Origin: Phyllostachys edulis
Taxonomy: Eukaryota; Streptophyta; Magnoliopsida; Poales; Poaceae
Direction: 5' to 3'
Assembly (NCBI GenBank): GCA_036346405.1
Contig: CM070546.1
Location: 106,894,826 to 106,958,825, forward strand
Length of the DNA: 64,000 bases
The position numbers and the translations under genes were made by a program. Of the stretch, positions 46,866-57,166 are shown in pieces. The notes below the pieces were generated by a model. It was not told the DNA's origin. It saw only the letters and a list, made by a program, of their open reading frames with translations, and ran no database searches. How positions within the stretch are numbered: the stretch's first letter is position 1; each line of letters starts with the position of its first letter.

Positions 46866-47090
46866 CGAGACGGTTTTGTGGAAAAACAAAATCTAGTTTG
46901 GAGGCGGTTACAATTAATATTAATTATATCGAACAAGCGCCAATCAGCAGGCGGGTGGACGATTTCGAGCTTCGTCACGATCAGAACTCGTCCGATGCCG
47001 ACACCGCCGCCTATGAAGTATTGCAGATGGAGATAGCGACCTACCTTCGCCACTAGAAAAACCTTGTTTAATTATAGGTTTACGCTTTTT
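46572..47090 (+). repeat. Duplicated coding-like segment inside CACTA
   Basis: Copy 1 (about 46572-46715) and copy 2 (about 46952-47090) both run from GTGGACGATTTCGAGCTTC to a shared TAG and into the same 3' sequence (AAAAAC.TTGTTTWATTATAGGTTT). In copy 2 one frame stays open to the stop (VDDFELRHDQNSSDADTAAY, then a short tail ending ATYLRH). Copy 1 is frameshifted. This looks like the 3' exon of a gene, captured or native to the element; the family is unrecognised. The copies are separated by about 240 bp including an AT microsatellite. Confidence 0.75.
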
Positions 47091-47990
47091 AATATAAACA
47101 TGTGATTTCTTCACATGTCATGTAAGTGTATATACTTGAGAAAAAACATTTCACGGACGGTTGGCTCCATAATGGAACCGCTCGTGATATGTCCCATATC
47201 ACAGACGGTTCCATAATGGAACCGTCGTGATATATCCTATATCACGCACGGTTCCATTATGGAACTGCTCGTGATGATTATCACCGACGGTTGCATAATA
47301 GAACCGTCTCGATAAGTCTTTATAAGTAGGAGCTAGCATAGCTTGCCGCTAGGGTTTGGCGCCTAACTCGTCACTCCCAGCCGCCTTACTCTCGTCCGTT
47401 CTCCTCCTCGCCGCCGCCGACGCCGCTTATTCTTCCTGTTGCCGACGGTTAGCAGCATCTGGTGACCACCGCAAAAGACACTAAAGACGATAAGAGTGTC
47501 TTTTGCGGCGTCAGCAGTTAATAACCACGGTGACGCCCAAACTCGTCACCTCGGCTCCGCCGCTAGGGTTTGCGCCCGCCCTAACTCCGTTCCTCTCCCA
47601 CCTCGACGCCCGCCGACCTCGTCGCCGCTGCCGCCTCGACCCCTTTGCGCCTCGCTAGGGCTCTGGCCCGCTTTGCTTTCCCCATCCTCCTCTATTCTCC
47701 TCTAGATCTGTTAGCTTAATGTCTTTTGTTGAGTTTGATTTTTATGCATGAGCCTTAAGTTGTGTCCTGATGTTTGTGTGATTTATACAAGGTAAAGGAA
47801 ATGGATGAGGGTTGTGTTTGGTGGGGTCGCCACCGTGGTTGTACTGCACTAAGGTCCCTCTCTCTCTCTACTCTCCTTGCTCTGTGATGAAAATGGCTAG
47901 CTAGTGCTCTGCGATGGATGCCGAGGGCTACTCTTGGTGTGGTGGGTTTGGACACCCTTGGTCTTGTTCTCTTGTCGATGAACCGCTTCA

Positions 47991-48350
47991 ATGATGTTAA
48001 TAGTCTTATGTGAAATTGAATTGATAATTAGTTCATATTAATAGTCCCTTGCTCGTGATGTAATGATGTAAATAGTCCTATGTGAAATTGAATTGATAAT
48101 TAGTTCATATTAATAGTCCCTTGCTCGCGTGATGTAATGATGTAAATAGTCCTATTTGAAATTGAATTGATAATTAGTTCATATTAATAGTCCTCTTGTC
48201 GTGTGTGATGTAATGATGTCAATAGTCTTATGTGAAATTGAATTGATAATTAGTTCATATTAATAGTCCCTTGCTCTGTGATGTAATGGTGTCAATAGTC
48301 TTATGCTGAAATTGAATTGATAATTAGTTCATATTAATAGTCCCCTTGTT
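47991..48350. repeat. 72-76-bp tandem repeat, five copies
   Basis: The core GAAATTGAATTGATAATTAG begins at 48012, 48084, 48158, 48234 and 48308 (spacing 72, 74, 76, 74 bp). Units also share TTCATATTAATAGTC and GTAATGATGT. Spacing changes come from small indels around CTTGCTCG/CTTGTC. Confidence 0.93.
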
Positions 48351-48509
48351 CATGCCCGGTCAAGTTCTCCTACCTCTCATGCGTGCAGTCGTCCTACCAT
48401 TCCATTCATAATCTCTTCTCTATATCAGCATGGTCCATTGAGATGATATATTCATTGAAAAGAAGAAGTATGGCATCATATATATCGATTATATATATAT
48501 TAATCGAAT

Positions 48510-48685
48510 GGCATCATGTATTAGCAACCAACAATTTTTGAGATGTAATTGTCTTTAAAGTCAACAAGAACACCAAGCAACAAGTTGAGAATTCTTTTGA
48601 AATATGAGAATGGTTGCTTGCGTTCTTGTTGGGTTTAAAGACGATTACATGCTCAAGAATGGTTAGTTGCTAATATATGATGCCA
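48510..48685. ncRNA. Long hairpin-forming sequence (possible small-RNA precursor)
   Basis: The left arm 48510-48581 and right arm 48613-48685 are inverted copies with roughly 80-85% pairing by eye, separated by about 31 nt. Paired landmarks: GGCATCATGTATTAGCAAC with GTTGCTAATATATGATGCC; TGTCTTTAAAGTCAACAAGAAC with GTTCTTGTTGGGTTTAAAGACG; and CAAGCAAC with GTTGCTTG. A transcript through this part would fold into one stem of about 72 bp. That size fits plant MIR or hairpin-siRNA precursors, but nothing in the sequence proves transcription or processing. Confidence 0.45.
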
Positions 48686-49333
48686 CTTCCTACCGGAGTA
48701 CACAAGATCAACGATTTTTTCAACATAGCGACGCCCAATCCTGTAATTGATGTCCGACCGCCTCTTTGCATCCATATTTTTATATTTGCATGGGCTCAAT
48801 GAGGTTGCCCGTGGCTACCGCCTCATCCTTCTCATGTCAGGTGGACGATCCCCCAAAGTGGCCGAGAGATCACGTAACAATATATATGTAATATATATAT
48901 GATGCCGATTTAATGGTACAAGCGTACCACCGCTGGGCCTTTATAGAGAAAGTCATCACAGAAAAGCAAATGCACAAACCGCTCAGGATATCACATATCA
49001 CGCACGGTTTTAGCCACAAACCGCTCGTGATATGTGATTATCATGCACGGTTTGTGGATGAAACCGTCAGGATATGATTATCACTGACGGTTTGTGGTCA
49101 AACCGCTCAGGATATGATTATCACTGCACGGTTTGTGGATGAAACCGCTCGTGATATATGTTATCGCAGACGGTTTGAACCACAAACCGCTCAGGAAAGT
49201 ATACATCACAGACGGTTCAAAACCGCTCGTGATGACCTCATGTCATCATCGACGATAAACTCAGACGGCCACGAAACCGCTCGTGATGACGCTTTTTGAA
49301 CCGTCTGTGAAAGCCTTTTCTGTAGTAGTGGTA

Positions 49334-50127
49334 CATGCAAATGACTTGTAGTTTTTCTTCCCCATTAGCTGATCAGAAAGTGTTTCATTTATGAACCTTC
49401 CTGCTGGAAGATGGCAGGAGCTTTTGTTTCTTCTAATCATGTATGAAACATGATGTACAGATCAGTTTATTATCAGTGAAGCAACATAGATTAGTGAGAA
49501 GTACCCATTCTTGGTTCCTCTTACGATCGTTAGGTTGGCTAATCTGACGATGGCATGGGCTCATGTTTTGCTTGTTGAAAATCTTCATCTGACCCTCCGT
49601 CGTGCGTGCGACGGACACGCTAATCAATGGTGAGAGTACCATGTTCGAGTGCCAAGAGCAATCGGAAAAGTAAAGAAACCAGAGTCAGGGCAAATATAAT
49701 TCCAGGAATTTTCTGACACCGTGTTGCTATTACACTTGGCAGCAAGATGCAAACCATATGATTACCAGGATAGCATTGGAGTTTGCCATCAATCCGAACT
49801 ATACGAAACCTCCTAATCGGCATTAATTTGCAGGCTGGATTCCAACACTGCATCAGCACTCTGACCTAGAAAATGTTAAGCCTGAAACAAAATCTGAAAC
49901 TTCGGTGATGCAGGTTGGGGTTGCCTTCTCCTTAACCAGGTGTAAAGTTACGTCCTCCCAGTACTGCAGTTTTCTTGGGTTGGATTATTTGTCACTGCAA
50001 GTTGGAAAGCCAAGTGAGATCAGCTGCTGTTGTACAACTACAAACACAACTAAGCAGAACCCTACCGTCTGGAATTCAATGGGTTCATGTATCTGCTGGT
50101 CTTGGAGACCACACCAAAACAACCTTA
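49334..50127. other. Spacer with possible exon remnants
   Basis: No confident gene. A short piece (49870-49911) is bordered by CTAG and a GCAG|GTTGGG-like junction. See the entry ending at 45612 for the possible link across the CACTA element. Confidence 0.25.
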
Positions 50128-50412
50128 GGGTATATACAATGGTATAGATAGCTATTGTCTATAGCAACTCTTCATGCAGCTGTAGACAACATTAAAGACA
50201 GCTAATACAATAGTACAGACAGCCGCTGTCTTTTTAGTTATCTTTATAGAACACACAATCTTTAATGCTTTTCTTGTTTCTTGTACTATAGTTGGCTACA
50301 GAATTGTAGACAACATCTTTCTTTCTCTTCATTTTCTTTCATCCATGTCAGCAAAAATCCTACGTGACAATGACTATAGACGGCTGACATAAGCCCATTG
50401 TACATGTTCTTG
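50125..50412. mobile_element. MITE, probably Tourist-like
   Basis: The element spans 50128-50409. The left end GGGTATATACAATGG pairs with the right end read inward, GAACATGTACAATGG; an inner pair TATTGTCTATAG / CTATAGACGGCTG is also visible. TTA precedes it and TTG follows, close to a TTA target duplicate with one change. It is 282 bp, AT-rich and has no coding capacity. Confidence 0.65.
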
Positions 50413-50601
50413 TTTAAATCCCCTAATTCCGTCAGTGTTAAGTGTTAACAGTGGAACATGTGACAATTGAGTGATTGACATGCTAACTACATTTATCAAA
50501 GGATGGTGTCTGGTGCAGTACAAATTGTTGAGGAACATTCAGCTAAGTAGGAACTTGGAACTACACAGGATGGTCAGGTGATCATAGATATGTGTGCTTC
50601 A

Positions 50602-51671
50602 TCATACATACCTTTTCTTTTTGTCGGAAAGGACTTTCTTTCCCCTGCCGGATGCTACGTCGTCCATGCTTTGCCCCTGGCGGCGGTAGCGGCCGCCAGA
50701 CGCGACGAAGCCGGGGCACGGCCGGTAGGCCTTGATCGGCCACCAGCCGAAGCCCGGGACGGTGGCTATGCCGCCCTGGATCCGCCCCTCGCCGTTGCAA
50801 CCCCTCTCCACCTCGTCCCTGCCGCAGCCCTTGCAGCCCCTGCATATAGTTACATTGTCAACTAGTAGAATCATCGGAAGCACCACAGCAAAAATTTCAG
50901 CCGACAGGAATCAAACTAATTCCTGAGTTCTTTCAGATATATCGGTACAGCCAAAGTTAACTTTCTGCTCTAGCCAAGGAGCCAAATAGCCAAGGCTAGC
51001 CTTTTCTCCATTTTTTTTCATTTAATAAAAAAATTGTTGTCATCTTAGCTTACAATTGGCGATTGCAATATTCAAAGGGTAAGGTTCCACGGAAACATGA
51101 GGGGGAAAGAATCAATTTCGCAGAAATGGGCTAAAAATGGGGTTGTGAACTTGTGATTCCAGGTAATATATATATATAGTGGCAAATAAAAAAAGATGCA
51201 AAATTGAGGTTCCACCGAGACTTGAACTCGGGTTACTGGATTCAGAGTCCAATGTCCTAACCGCTAGACCATGGAACCACTTGTTGAGACACGATAGAAT
51301 ACAAACTAAACTCTTAGATTTCTATGCTTAGATTAGATGTTGGGGAAACTTGATACAGTGACATTAAACCTGAAAGAGATATACCTGAAGTTAGTGTCAT
51401 CCTTGAAGCTCACAAGTGCAGGCTCAGATCCTTCCCCTGAAGGAGGAGCAGGGATTGACTCTGCTGCCCCCTCTTGCTCTTTGGTCACAACAGAGGAGGA
51501 GTTAGAGGAGCTAACCACAGCTGAAGAACTGCAGGCAAGATTGCCTCTGGTTGGTGCGTGCTTCTTGCACAGCAGAGGAGATGCGGAAGAAGAGTGGCTG
51601 CTCGAGGGGAAGAGGGGGTTGTGGAGAGGAGGGGGAGGGGAAGGTAGATGCAGCCAGAAGGAGGCTGCCAT
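50602..51671 (-). CDS. Small predicted plastid protein with Cys pairs, function unknown
   Basis: Two exons on the minus strand: 51671-51385 and 50839-50602. Junctions are TTCAG|GTATAT and ATGCAG|GGGC, with an Arg codon split AG|G, giving 174 residues. Residues 1 to about 55 are rich in Ser/Pro with hydroxyl and small residues and few acids, like a chloroplast transit peptide. An acidic linker follows (VVTKEQEGAAESI), then a compact C-terminal domain beginning GCKGCGRDEVERGCNGEGR and continuing to a GFGWWPIKAYRPCPGF stretch. The C-x2-C and later Cys resemble a small zinc or redox motif, but I cannot name the family. An in-frame ATG seven codons upstream (51692) is an alternative start; 51671 gives MAAS, a common plastid-protein beginning. 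The intron carries a tRNA-Gln on the same strand, and a Mutator-like element begins 175 bp upstream. Confidence 0.82.
51207..51278 (-). tRNA. tRNA-Gln(CTG): tRNA-Gln (anticodon CTG)
   Basis: On the minus strand this is a 72-nt cloverleaf: acceptor GGTTCCA pairing with TGGAACC, a D-arm with A-box TGGTCTAGCGG, an anticodon loop CTCTGAA with anticodon CTG (codon CAG), and a T-arm containing GAGTTCAAGTCTC. There is no intron and CCA is not encoded, as in nuclear genes. The 5' flank has CAACAA just upstream, the usual plant start motif, and the 3' flank has TTTT and a longer T-run for Pol III termination. It lies inside the intron of the plastid-protein gene, same strand. Confidence 0.97.
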
Positions 51672-51765
51672 TGGCGGCGCTTGTGTACACACTGCCTGCC
51701 TGTGCTTTGCTTCCCCTGAGAAAGAGAGGTGGAGTCGGGGGAGATGATGATGAAGAAGAAATGGA

Positions 51766-51819
51766 GGATATAAACTGGGGAGGTGGGAAAAGATTGGAGG
51801 ATGAACAGGGTGCCACGTG
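51766..51819 (-). promoter_or_regulatory. Core promoter of the plastid-protein gene: TATA-like box and G-box
   Basis: Reading the minus strand, GCCACGTGGC (palindromic G-box, CACGTG at 51814-51819) is followed about 40 bp later by GTTTATATCC (51766-51775), a TATA-like box about 95 bp before the start codon. G-boxes bind bZIP and bHLH factors and are common in light-regulated genes. The Mutator-like element starts 27 bp beyond the G-box. Confidence 0.6.
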
Positions 51820-52090
51820 GGCAGGCCACTCTGTGGTGGGATAATGGAATTTTTTATTTAAATAATCTATTTTTTATTCTAAATTACAAATATATTCCAA
51901 TCGATTTTTTTTTTTACTTGAATATTCCATCGTCGCTCAATCGCATGCATCGAGCCTATCGCTTGAACGGTTGGGCGATCGCAAGCGACGCCTTGTAATA
52001 ATGACAAACAACTGGTTATGACGGAGCTCGCCGCTTAATCACGTTGGCGATCAGATGTTCTGGCCGCCTAACCAAGGGCGATCAATTGTT

Positions 52091-52240
52091 TATATAAGCG
52101 CCGCATGTCCCCTGCCGATTCTTTTCCTCCGCCTCAACAATGCACTCGCCGTGAAGGAGAAGAGAGGAGAGAAGAGAAAAAGAGAGGAAGAGGAGAGGAA
52201 AAAGAGAAGGAGAGGGAGAAGGGAGTTTCATCGCGAGGTA
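52091..52240 (+). promoter_or_regulatory. MULE left-end promoter and leader with splice donor
   Basis: TATATAAGC (52091-52099) is followed by a C-rich then strongly purine-rich leader and a strong donor GCGAG|GTAAGT near 52238. An ATG at 52140 meets a stop after four codons. This looks like the promoter and first untranslated exon of the element's own gene, reading inward. Confidence 0.5.
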
Positions 52241-52319
52241 AGTTGGTTTTATTTTGTAATGCATTCTTTTAGTAGGTAAATAATTTAGTTAGATCAAATA
52301 ATAGTGTAGTTTTTGGATA

Positions 52320-52640
52320 GGTAAATAGTTTATTTAGCTAAATGAGTAGTACAAGAGCACCAGAGGAAATTGTAGTTAGAGAAAAAAATAGAAAATCTAA
52401 ATGTTATTGATCTCAGATGTAAGTAGTAGCCATAAAACTCTAGTTAGAGGAAAAATAGTTTATTTTGTAGTGTAATTTTTTCCCAGAGGTAAATAGTTTA
52501 TGTAGCTAAATGAGTAGTATAAGAGCACCAGAGAAATTGTAGTTAGAGAAAAATATTAGAAAATCGAAATGTTGTTGATTTGTATGTAAGTAGTAGCTTA
52601 TAAAAACTTTAGTTATAGGAAAAATAGTCTCATGAGGAGT
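52320..52640. repeat. ~169-bp direct duplication inside MULE intron-like region
   Basis: Two adjacent copies start GGTAAATAGTTTAT at 52320 and 52488 and share AGCTAAATGAGTAGTA, AAGAGCACCAGAG and GAAATTGTAGTTAGAG. The region is AT-rich and non-coding. Confidence 0.85.
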
Positions 52641-52936
52641 AATATTAATGTCTGTTTAGAGATGTATTGTAGTAGTGTTTCAGATATGCGCGGGTCAATT
52701 ATTATTGGGTGAATAATGCGTGACCGAGCGCATAATGAGGATGAATTATTTGTATAAACCAATTAGTACAAGTAAATTAGTATGAACTAACCGACTTACG
52801 AATTGGTAGAAGACCGAATGCCACTTGGAGCATTTCGATTGCAAGTTAGCGTCCAATTCCAGATTTAGGTTGAATATGAATATCGCATACACGCTCATTG
52901 TGGCCTCTCGCTTTTAGGGAATGAATGACGCCTTGA

Positions 52937-53765
52937 TTATGCCGCCGTAGTTATCGATTTATAGACGAAGAGCCTTACAAATGTAAATTGCAATGTAGCA
53001 AGATTTGCATGTCGTGGCGCTATGAAATGACTAATTGCAATGTTCAAATATTTGCGTACCATACAAGAAGTCATGCCTGCATCCACTACATTGAAAGCGA
53101 TTATGGTGTTGGCACCGCTAGCGAAGGTCCGGGTGTTGACTTGAGTAGTTTTCAAAGAAGCCACTCGCACACCAACGGCGAGAATGCACGAATCGAAGAT
53201 GTGAAGCATCGGTCGACCCGCACTTCTTTTGAACCCCGAGTTGTGCAACAGGACATACAAGGGCTTTGGAGCCGGCCTCCCACTTAACATCACCGGGAGT
53301 TGAGAAGATCAAGCGCACGGCAAGGTGGAAGGGCTTTATAGAAGGATGTCGGCGCCAGGATATGAGTGTGTGATACTTGTGCAACCATGCCCAAAAGAAG
53401 TCAGACAGTTCTCTCACGGATATCATCCGGTGGTGCGAGAAAATGTGCCCAAAGATGTTGTCAAACAGAGGTCCCGAGGGTCGTGGTACGGATGGGCAAT
53501 ATGGAGCATCGTTCGACGTGTTCTCGCGGATAGAGCCGGATTTGGGACGGCTCGCTCTCTTATCACCCACGAGGTATGCCTTGGAGATCATGTCAACGAG
53601 GCTAGTCAGACGCAACAAACCGAAGTTTTTCACAAGCCATGCTCTCATGTGCTCGCAGATGTGGGATCAGGCGATGGACCCTTTCAACTTTGTGGCCGAG
53701 TACTCTTGAAGGAGAGGGTGGTGCAGCGTGTGATCGGCGAGCTTAGGGCTTGTGGTTGTGGGTAA
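52937..53765. pseudogene. Coding-like MULE region, unrecognised, strand uncertain
   Basis: The minus strand stays open over 53648-53118 (176 codons) and, after one frame change, 53293-52937. The plus strand is open over 53325-53765 (146 codons). Composition is normal protein-like rather than low-complexity on both strands. The minus frame has stretches such as RELSDFFWAWLHKYHTLISW and, further on, NVVDAGMTSCMVRKYLN. I do not recognise a transposase or protease signature. The orientation of the PMD gene and left-end promoter argues for plus; the cleaner continuity argues for minus. Confidence 0.35.
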
Positions 53766-54439
53766 CTTCGCTACCTCCGATATTGCAAATAGGATCCGAT
53801 TCCAATATTGACATGTCAAGGGGGCAAGGGTCGCTTGCAGAGTCGTCAGACACGTAATGATATGGACGGCACAAGCCGGGCGTTGGGTACACGCTATGCA
53901 TCGCGCCAGAGGGGCACACGCCTGCAGACGATGCAAGGCACCACCGAGGAGTAAAATTATTTATGTAACTTTGTATCCTGCAGCAAAGTGGGACCAAAAT
54001 TGCAAATCGCCTATATTGTCATTTGTACTTTGTATTATTTATGTAATCTGTTGCAGTTACTACCGAATTTTCTTTTCATGTACGTAATGACGAAGACATG
54101 TATCGTCGTAATGTTTATTTAAGTGTTGTAGTACTATAACTGCTTTTGGAAAGACCGTCTCCGTAGCCTAGTACTCGCTGATTTCTTTTGTTTGCAAGTT
54201 AAATTTACTCATTCGTTACACTCGATGTTTTATTTCCGCAGATTTGCTAACTTAAAGTTGTTTTGCGGTATGGCTCACTTGCGGATCGGAGTTTCGCTCA
54301 CGGAGGAGCGATCGACCGGCTACATCGCTGGCCGCTGTCAGGTCCTCATCCCACGGGGTGTCGACGCGATCAGTTGGGGTGATCCGCGACGCGACACCTC
54401 GGTGGCTCGAGGCTAGACCCATCGCCGATGACAAAGTTA

Positions 54440-54850
54440 GTATACGCCGACACTATCTTCTCGCCAAACGATCTTTCAGATCGACCTTTGGTTCGTTTCG
54501 CAGTCGAAGCGCCGCTGGTCTACTACCTATCGCCCGGATGGTGCAAAGCACGGACGAGGACGAGTTTAAGAAGACCGCACGGCGACGACGGAGACGCCCA
54601 TGCGGGCCGCATGGCCACGACGCTTCCTGCTCGACCGTCCTCGCCGACAAATTTTTTAGGACCGGTGGCGACCAGAGATCACACTTTCCATCTCCCATTC
54701 GGGAGATGGCCCTACCCCGCAGACGCCTCGCTTTGGCTCCCTATCGCGAGTTGCCGCTTCCCGCAGAGCCTCCGAGAACCGGGCGCGAGGACCTCCGCAG
54801 GTTTCAGGAGTCCTCCCACTGCGGCCGGGCGGCCGCACTACGCTTCCGGA
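54440..54850 (+). pseudogene. Plant mobile domain (PMD/MAIN-type) gene remnant
   Basis: Around 54656-54712, across frames, the DNA encodes DRWRPE, then THTFHLPFG-like RDHTFHLPFG, then REMALP: the hallmark core of the plant mobile domain, here broken by at least two single-base frameshifts within 60 bp. Upstream, 54515-54570 reads GLLPIARMVQSTDEDEF, matching the segment that precedes the core, and downstream ASLWLPIASCR follows where LLLGLPI is expected. PMD proteins (MAIN, MAIL1 in Arabidopsis) act in the nucleus, and related domains occur inside Mutator-like and gypsy elements; that is known family context. Here it sits in the middle of the MULE, plus strand, with frame breaks that prevent a full protein. 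Extent at both ends is approximate. Confidence 0.8.
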
Positions 54851-55430
54851 GGCACAGAGGCACGCCCGCCTTGCGTGGTTGTCGCAGCTCCGCACGGTTC
54901 CGCACCGAGCTCGCTGGTAGTGTTATACCGCCCTTTCCGCATGTGGGTCCGACTATATTTTTGTTGTGCATGTGTCGAGCGGATGGACCTCACGCGATGA
55001 CCAGCAGTGTCACGCCACCTCGAGGCGCATTTGGTTGTGGCTGTTTGGTTGCGCCGCTCACCGCCAGCCACGGCGGACACCGCCGACGCGAGGCTCATCG
55101 CAGACGCTTAGGGCCATCGCCGACGGGGCCCCCAGATCACCGGGTTCGGCCAGATTTGCCGCCACCTATCGCGGTTTCAGCGACGCCCGCCAGTCGAGAC
55201 CGAACTCCGGCCGCAGAGGTTCACGGACAAGGCGAGGGCACACGCGAGACACGCGCCGCTTTATCCGCTGTTGTCGCATAAAGCAGCCGACGATGCCGCC
55301 TATTGTCGCGCACTGTGCTCCCGGAGGTTGGCACGCCCACCGTTCACGGTCCGCCCTCCCGCCGCCGTCCGGGCGCACCACAAAGAAAGCGGGAGGGGCG
55401 CCGACCACGCCCGACGCCGACGCTGCTCGC

Positions 55431-55566
55431 GGAGGTTAGCTCGAGTAGGCCACGCCCGACACTTACGCGCTTCGAGGAGGTTAGCTCGAGCAAAGCACGC
55501 CCGACATCGACGCGCTTCGAGGAGGTTAGTTCGAGCAGAAGCACGCCCGACACCGGCAGCTGCCGC
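55431..55566. repeat. 45-bp tandem repeat, three copies
   Basis: Units start GGAGGTTAGCTCGAG at 55431, 55476 and 55521 (third copy TTAGTTCGAG). Each contains CACGCCCGACA and CGCGCTTCGAG. A 45-bp period would add 15 residues per unit in any frame, so it may be a repeat domain of the broken PMD-element protein. Confidence 0.9.
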
Positions 55567-56456
55567 AAAGACGCCGTGCCACAGACCGTGGGACAGCTTT
55601 TGCACGCGCCATGGCGCTTAGCCGCGTACGCCACGCTCGTTTGTCGAAGACGCTTCACGCTTTTTTATTAACTAACAATATCTAGTCAGGGTATAATCGC
55701 CACGATGACGCGGGACGCGCATCACGCGGACGCGCAGACGGACGCCAGGACGGACGCACCGGACGTGGACGCGCAGGACTTCTTGGTGGACGAGGACTCG
55801 CCACTCACCCACACCCGCCGAGGTTCTCGTCCGGCCACACGTTTTCAAGGCGCCAAGACTCCACACAAAGAAGCTAAGGTTGCCCACCCTTGCCTCTTGG
55901 CCTCGCCGATCGTGGTTCCTGCATCGCTTTTCCTCTCGTGGCCGAGGCCTCGCACCTCAAGGCAGAGAAAGGCGCCAAGCGAGCCCGTAGGGAGGACGCG
56001 GAGGTGGATCTGGCGCGGATCGGGCGGTGGCGACGCGAGGGATGCTCAGGGGTGCGGTTGGGTTAGTAGGGCGCGCGATCGCACTAGGTGTACATTTCTT
56101 CGTTATGTGATACTTAAATTTTGCACTTAATATATGATGCCCGGTTACTTTTATGCTCTTGTGTATACTCTTTCATACAATGTATGTTTGTTCAATGCAT
56201 ATCAACGCTTATAGCTTAATGCACACGACACCTCGATGCAAAAGTCAACTCGATAAATGGCAACTTCAATGACGCTGGCCCACCATTTACTTACATACGC
56301 TACGAGATTGAACGTAATTGCGCTCGTAAGGAGACTATCTCGCGGACGCGAATTTCTTCAACGCCGCACACGATTCTCATCGCCCGCCACTCGCGGACGC
56401 GAATCTCCTTCAACCCAATTGCAATTGTTTCGCTTCATCGTAGTAACTTGCGGATG

Positions 56457-56706
56457 ACAAGACCAGACGAGACGAATTTTGCGCAAAGGACAAGACCACA
56501 CGGGCACTTTTGCACGTTGATAAGACCATAGGAGACAGCTTTTGTGCAAAGGACAAGACCACACGGGCAGCTTTTGCGCAGTTGATAAGACCAAACGAGA
56601 CAACTTTCAGATCGACAAGACCAAACGGGCAATTTTTTGCGAAAGGAGAAGACCACACGGGTCACCTTTTGCGCAGTTGATAAGACCAAAGGAGACAACT
56701 TTATGC
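56457..56706. repeat. ~32-bp minisatellite, eight copies
   Basis: The word AAGACCA recurs about every 30-33 bp from 56459 to 56683, within units such as GACAAGACCACACGGGCA followed by CTTTTGCGCA. Two unit types alternate (GGACAAGACCACACGGGCA against TTGATAAGACCAWASGAGACA). Further looser copies of GACAAGAC or ACAACACT words continue to about 56945. Confidence 0.85.
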
Positions 56707-57017
56707 TAGCTCAGTGGTTTAGGTATAGGGTTAGGCTTTTCAGACGACTTGACTACCCCGAGCACGCCGTCACTTTTAAGACCGAAAAGACAAGACTCTT
56801 CGTAAAGACGTGATAACACTCGCTTCGCCATTTTTCGCATCGATAAGATAAAGATCGCAAAGCAAGCCATGACTTTCACCGCAAAGTAAGACGTGACAAC
56901 ACTATGCCTCCCCACTTTGCAGATCGACATGACAACACTATACCTTCTCGACTTTTCGTAATTAAAATACATGACTCTCTCTCGCATGAAATTAACCACA
57001 CCATGCCAACCATGGGG

Positions 57018-57166
57018 CTTATAAATGGGGCTTGAACCAAACCCAACTCTACACAACACTACACAACACATACCCAGCTATGGACTCTTCGAGACACTTC
57101 TACGCGAGGATGTTCCAGAAGTAAAACTGGCTTAAGCAGAAGAGGAAACAATTGCAATACCCAGAT
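57018..57166 (+). pseudogene. Second MULE gene start, broken
   Basis: CTTATAAAT (57018-57026) lies 54 bp before an ATG at 57080. The frame reads MDSSRHFYARMFQK, then an in-frame TAA, then NWLKQKRKQLQYPDFSMKD. A promoter-like box, short leader and plausible protein start suggest a second gene of the element, inactivated by the stop at codon 15. I do not recognise the product. Confidence 0.45.

Larger units (their letters stand above)
45613..49333. mobile_element. CACTA transposon with palindromic subterminal repeats
   Basis: The element spans 45616-49330 (3,715 bp) with GTA on both sides (45613-45615, 49331-49333). The left end CACTACTACAGAAAGGCT matches the right end read inward, CACTACTACAGAAAAGGCT. 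Subterminal arrays of ACCGCTCGTGAT / ATCACGAGCGGT and ACAGACGGTT units lie at 45650-45955 and 48965-49315, and a third internal cluster at 47150-47320. Inside are a duplicated coding-like segment, a 72-76-bp tandem array and a long hairpin. No recognisable transposase is present. Confidence 0.95.

Noticed and set aside
45650..49315. CRISPR-like array of ACCGCTCGTGAT units
   Set aside because: Units alternate in orientation, spacing is irregular and the host is a plant; these are CACTA subterminal repeats.
54358..55281. 307-codon frame as an intact MULE protein
   Set aside because: It runs through the PMD core in the wrong frame after single-base shifts; only parts are meaningful.
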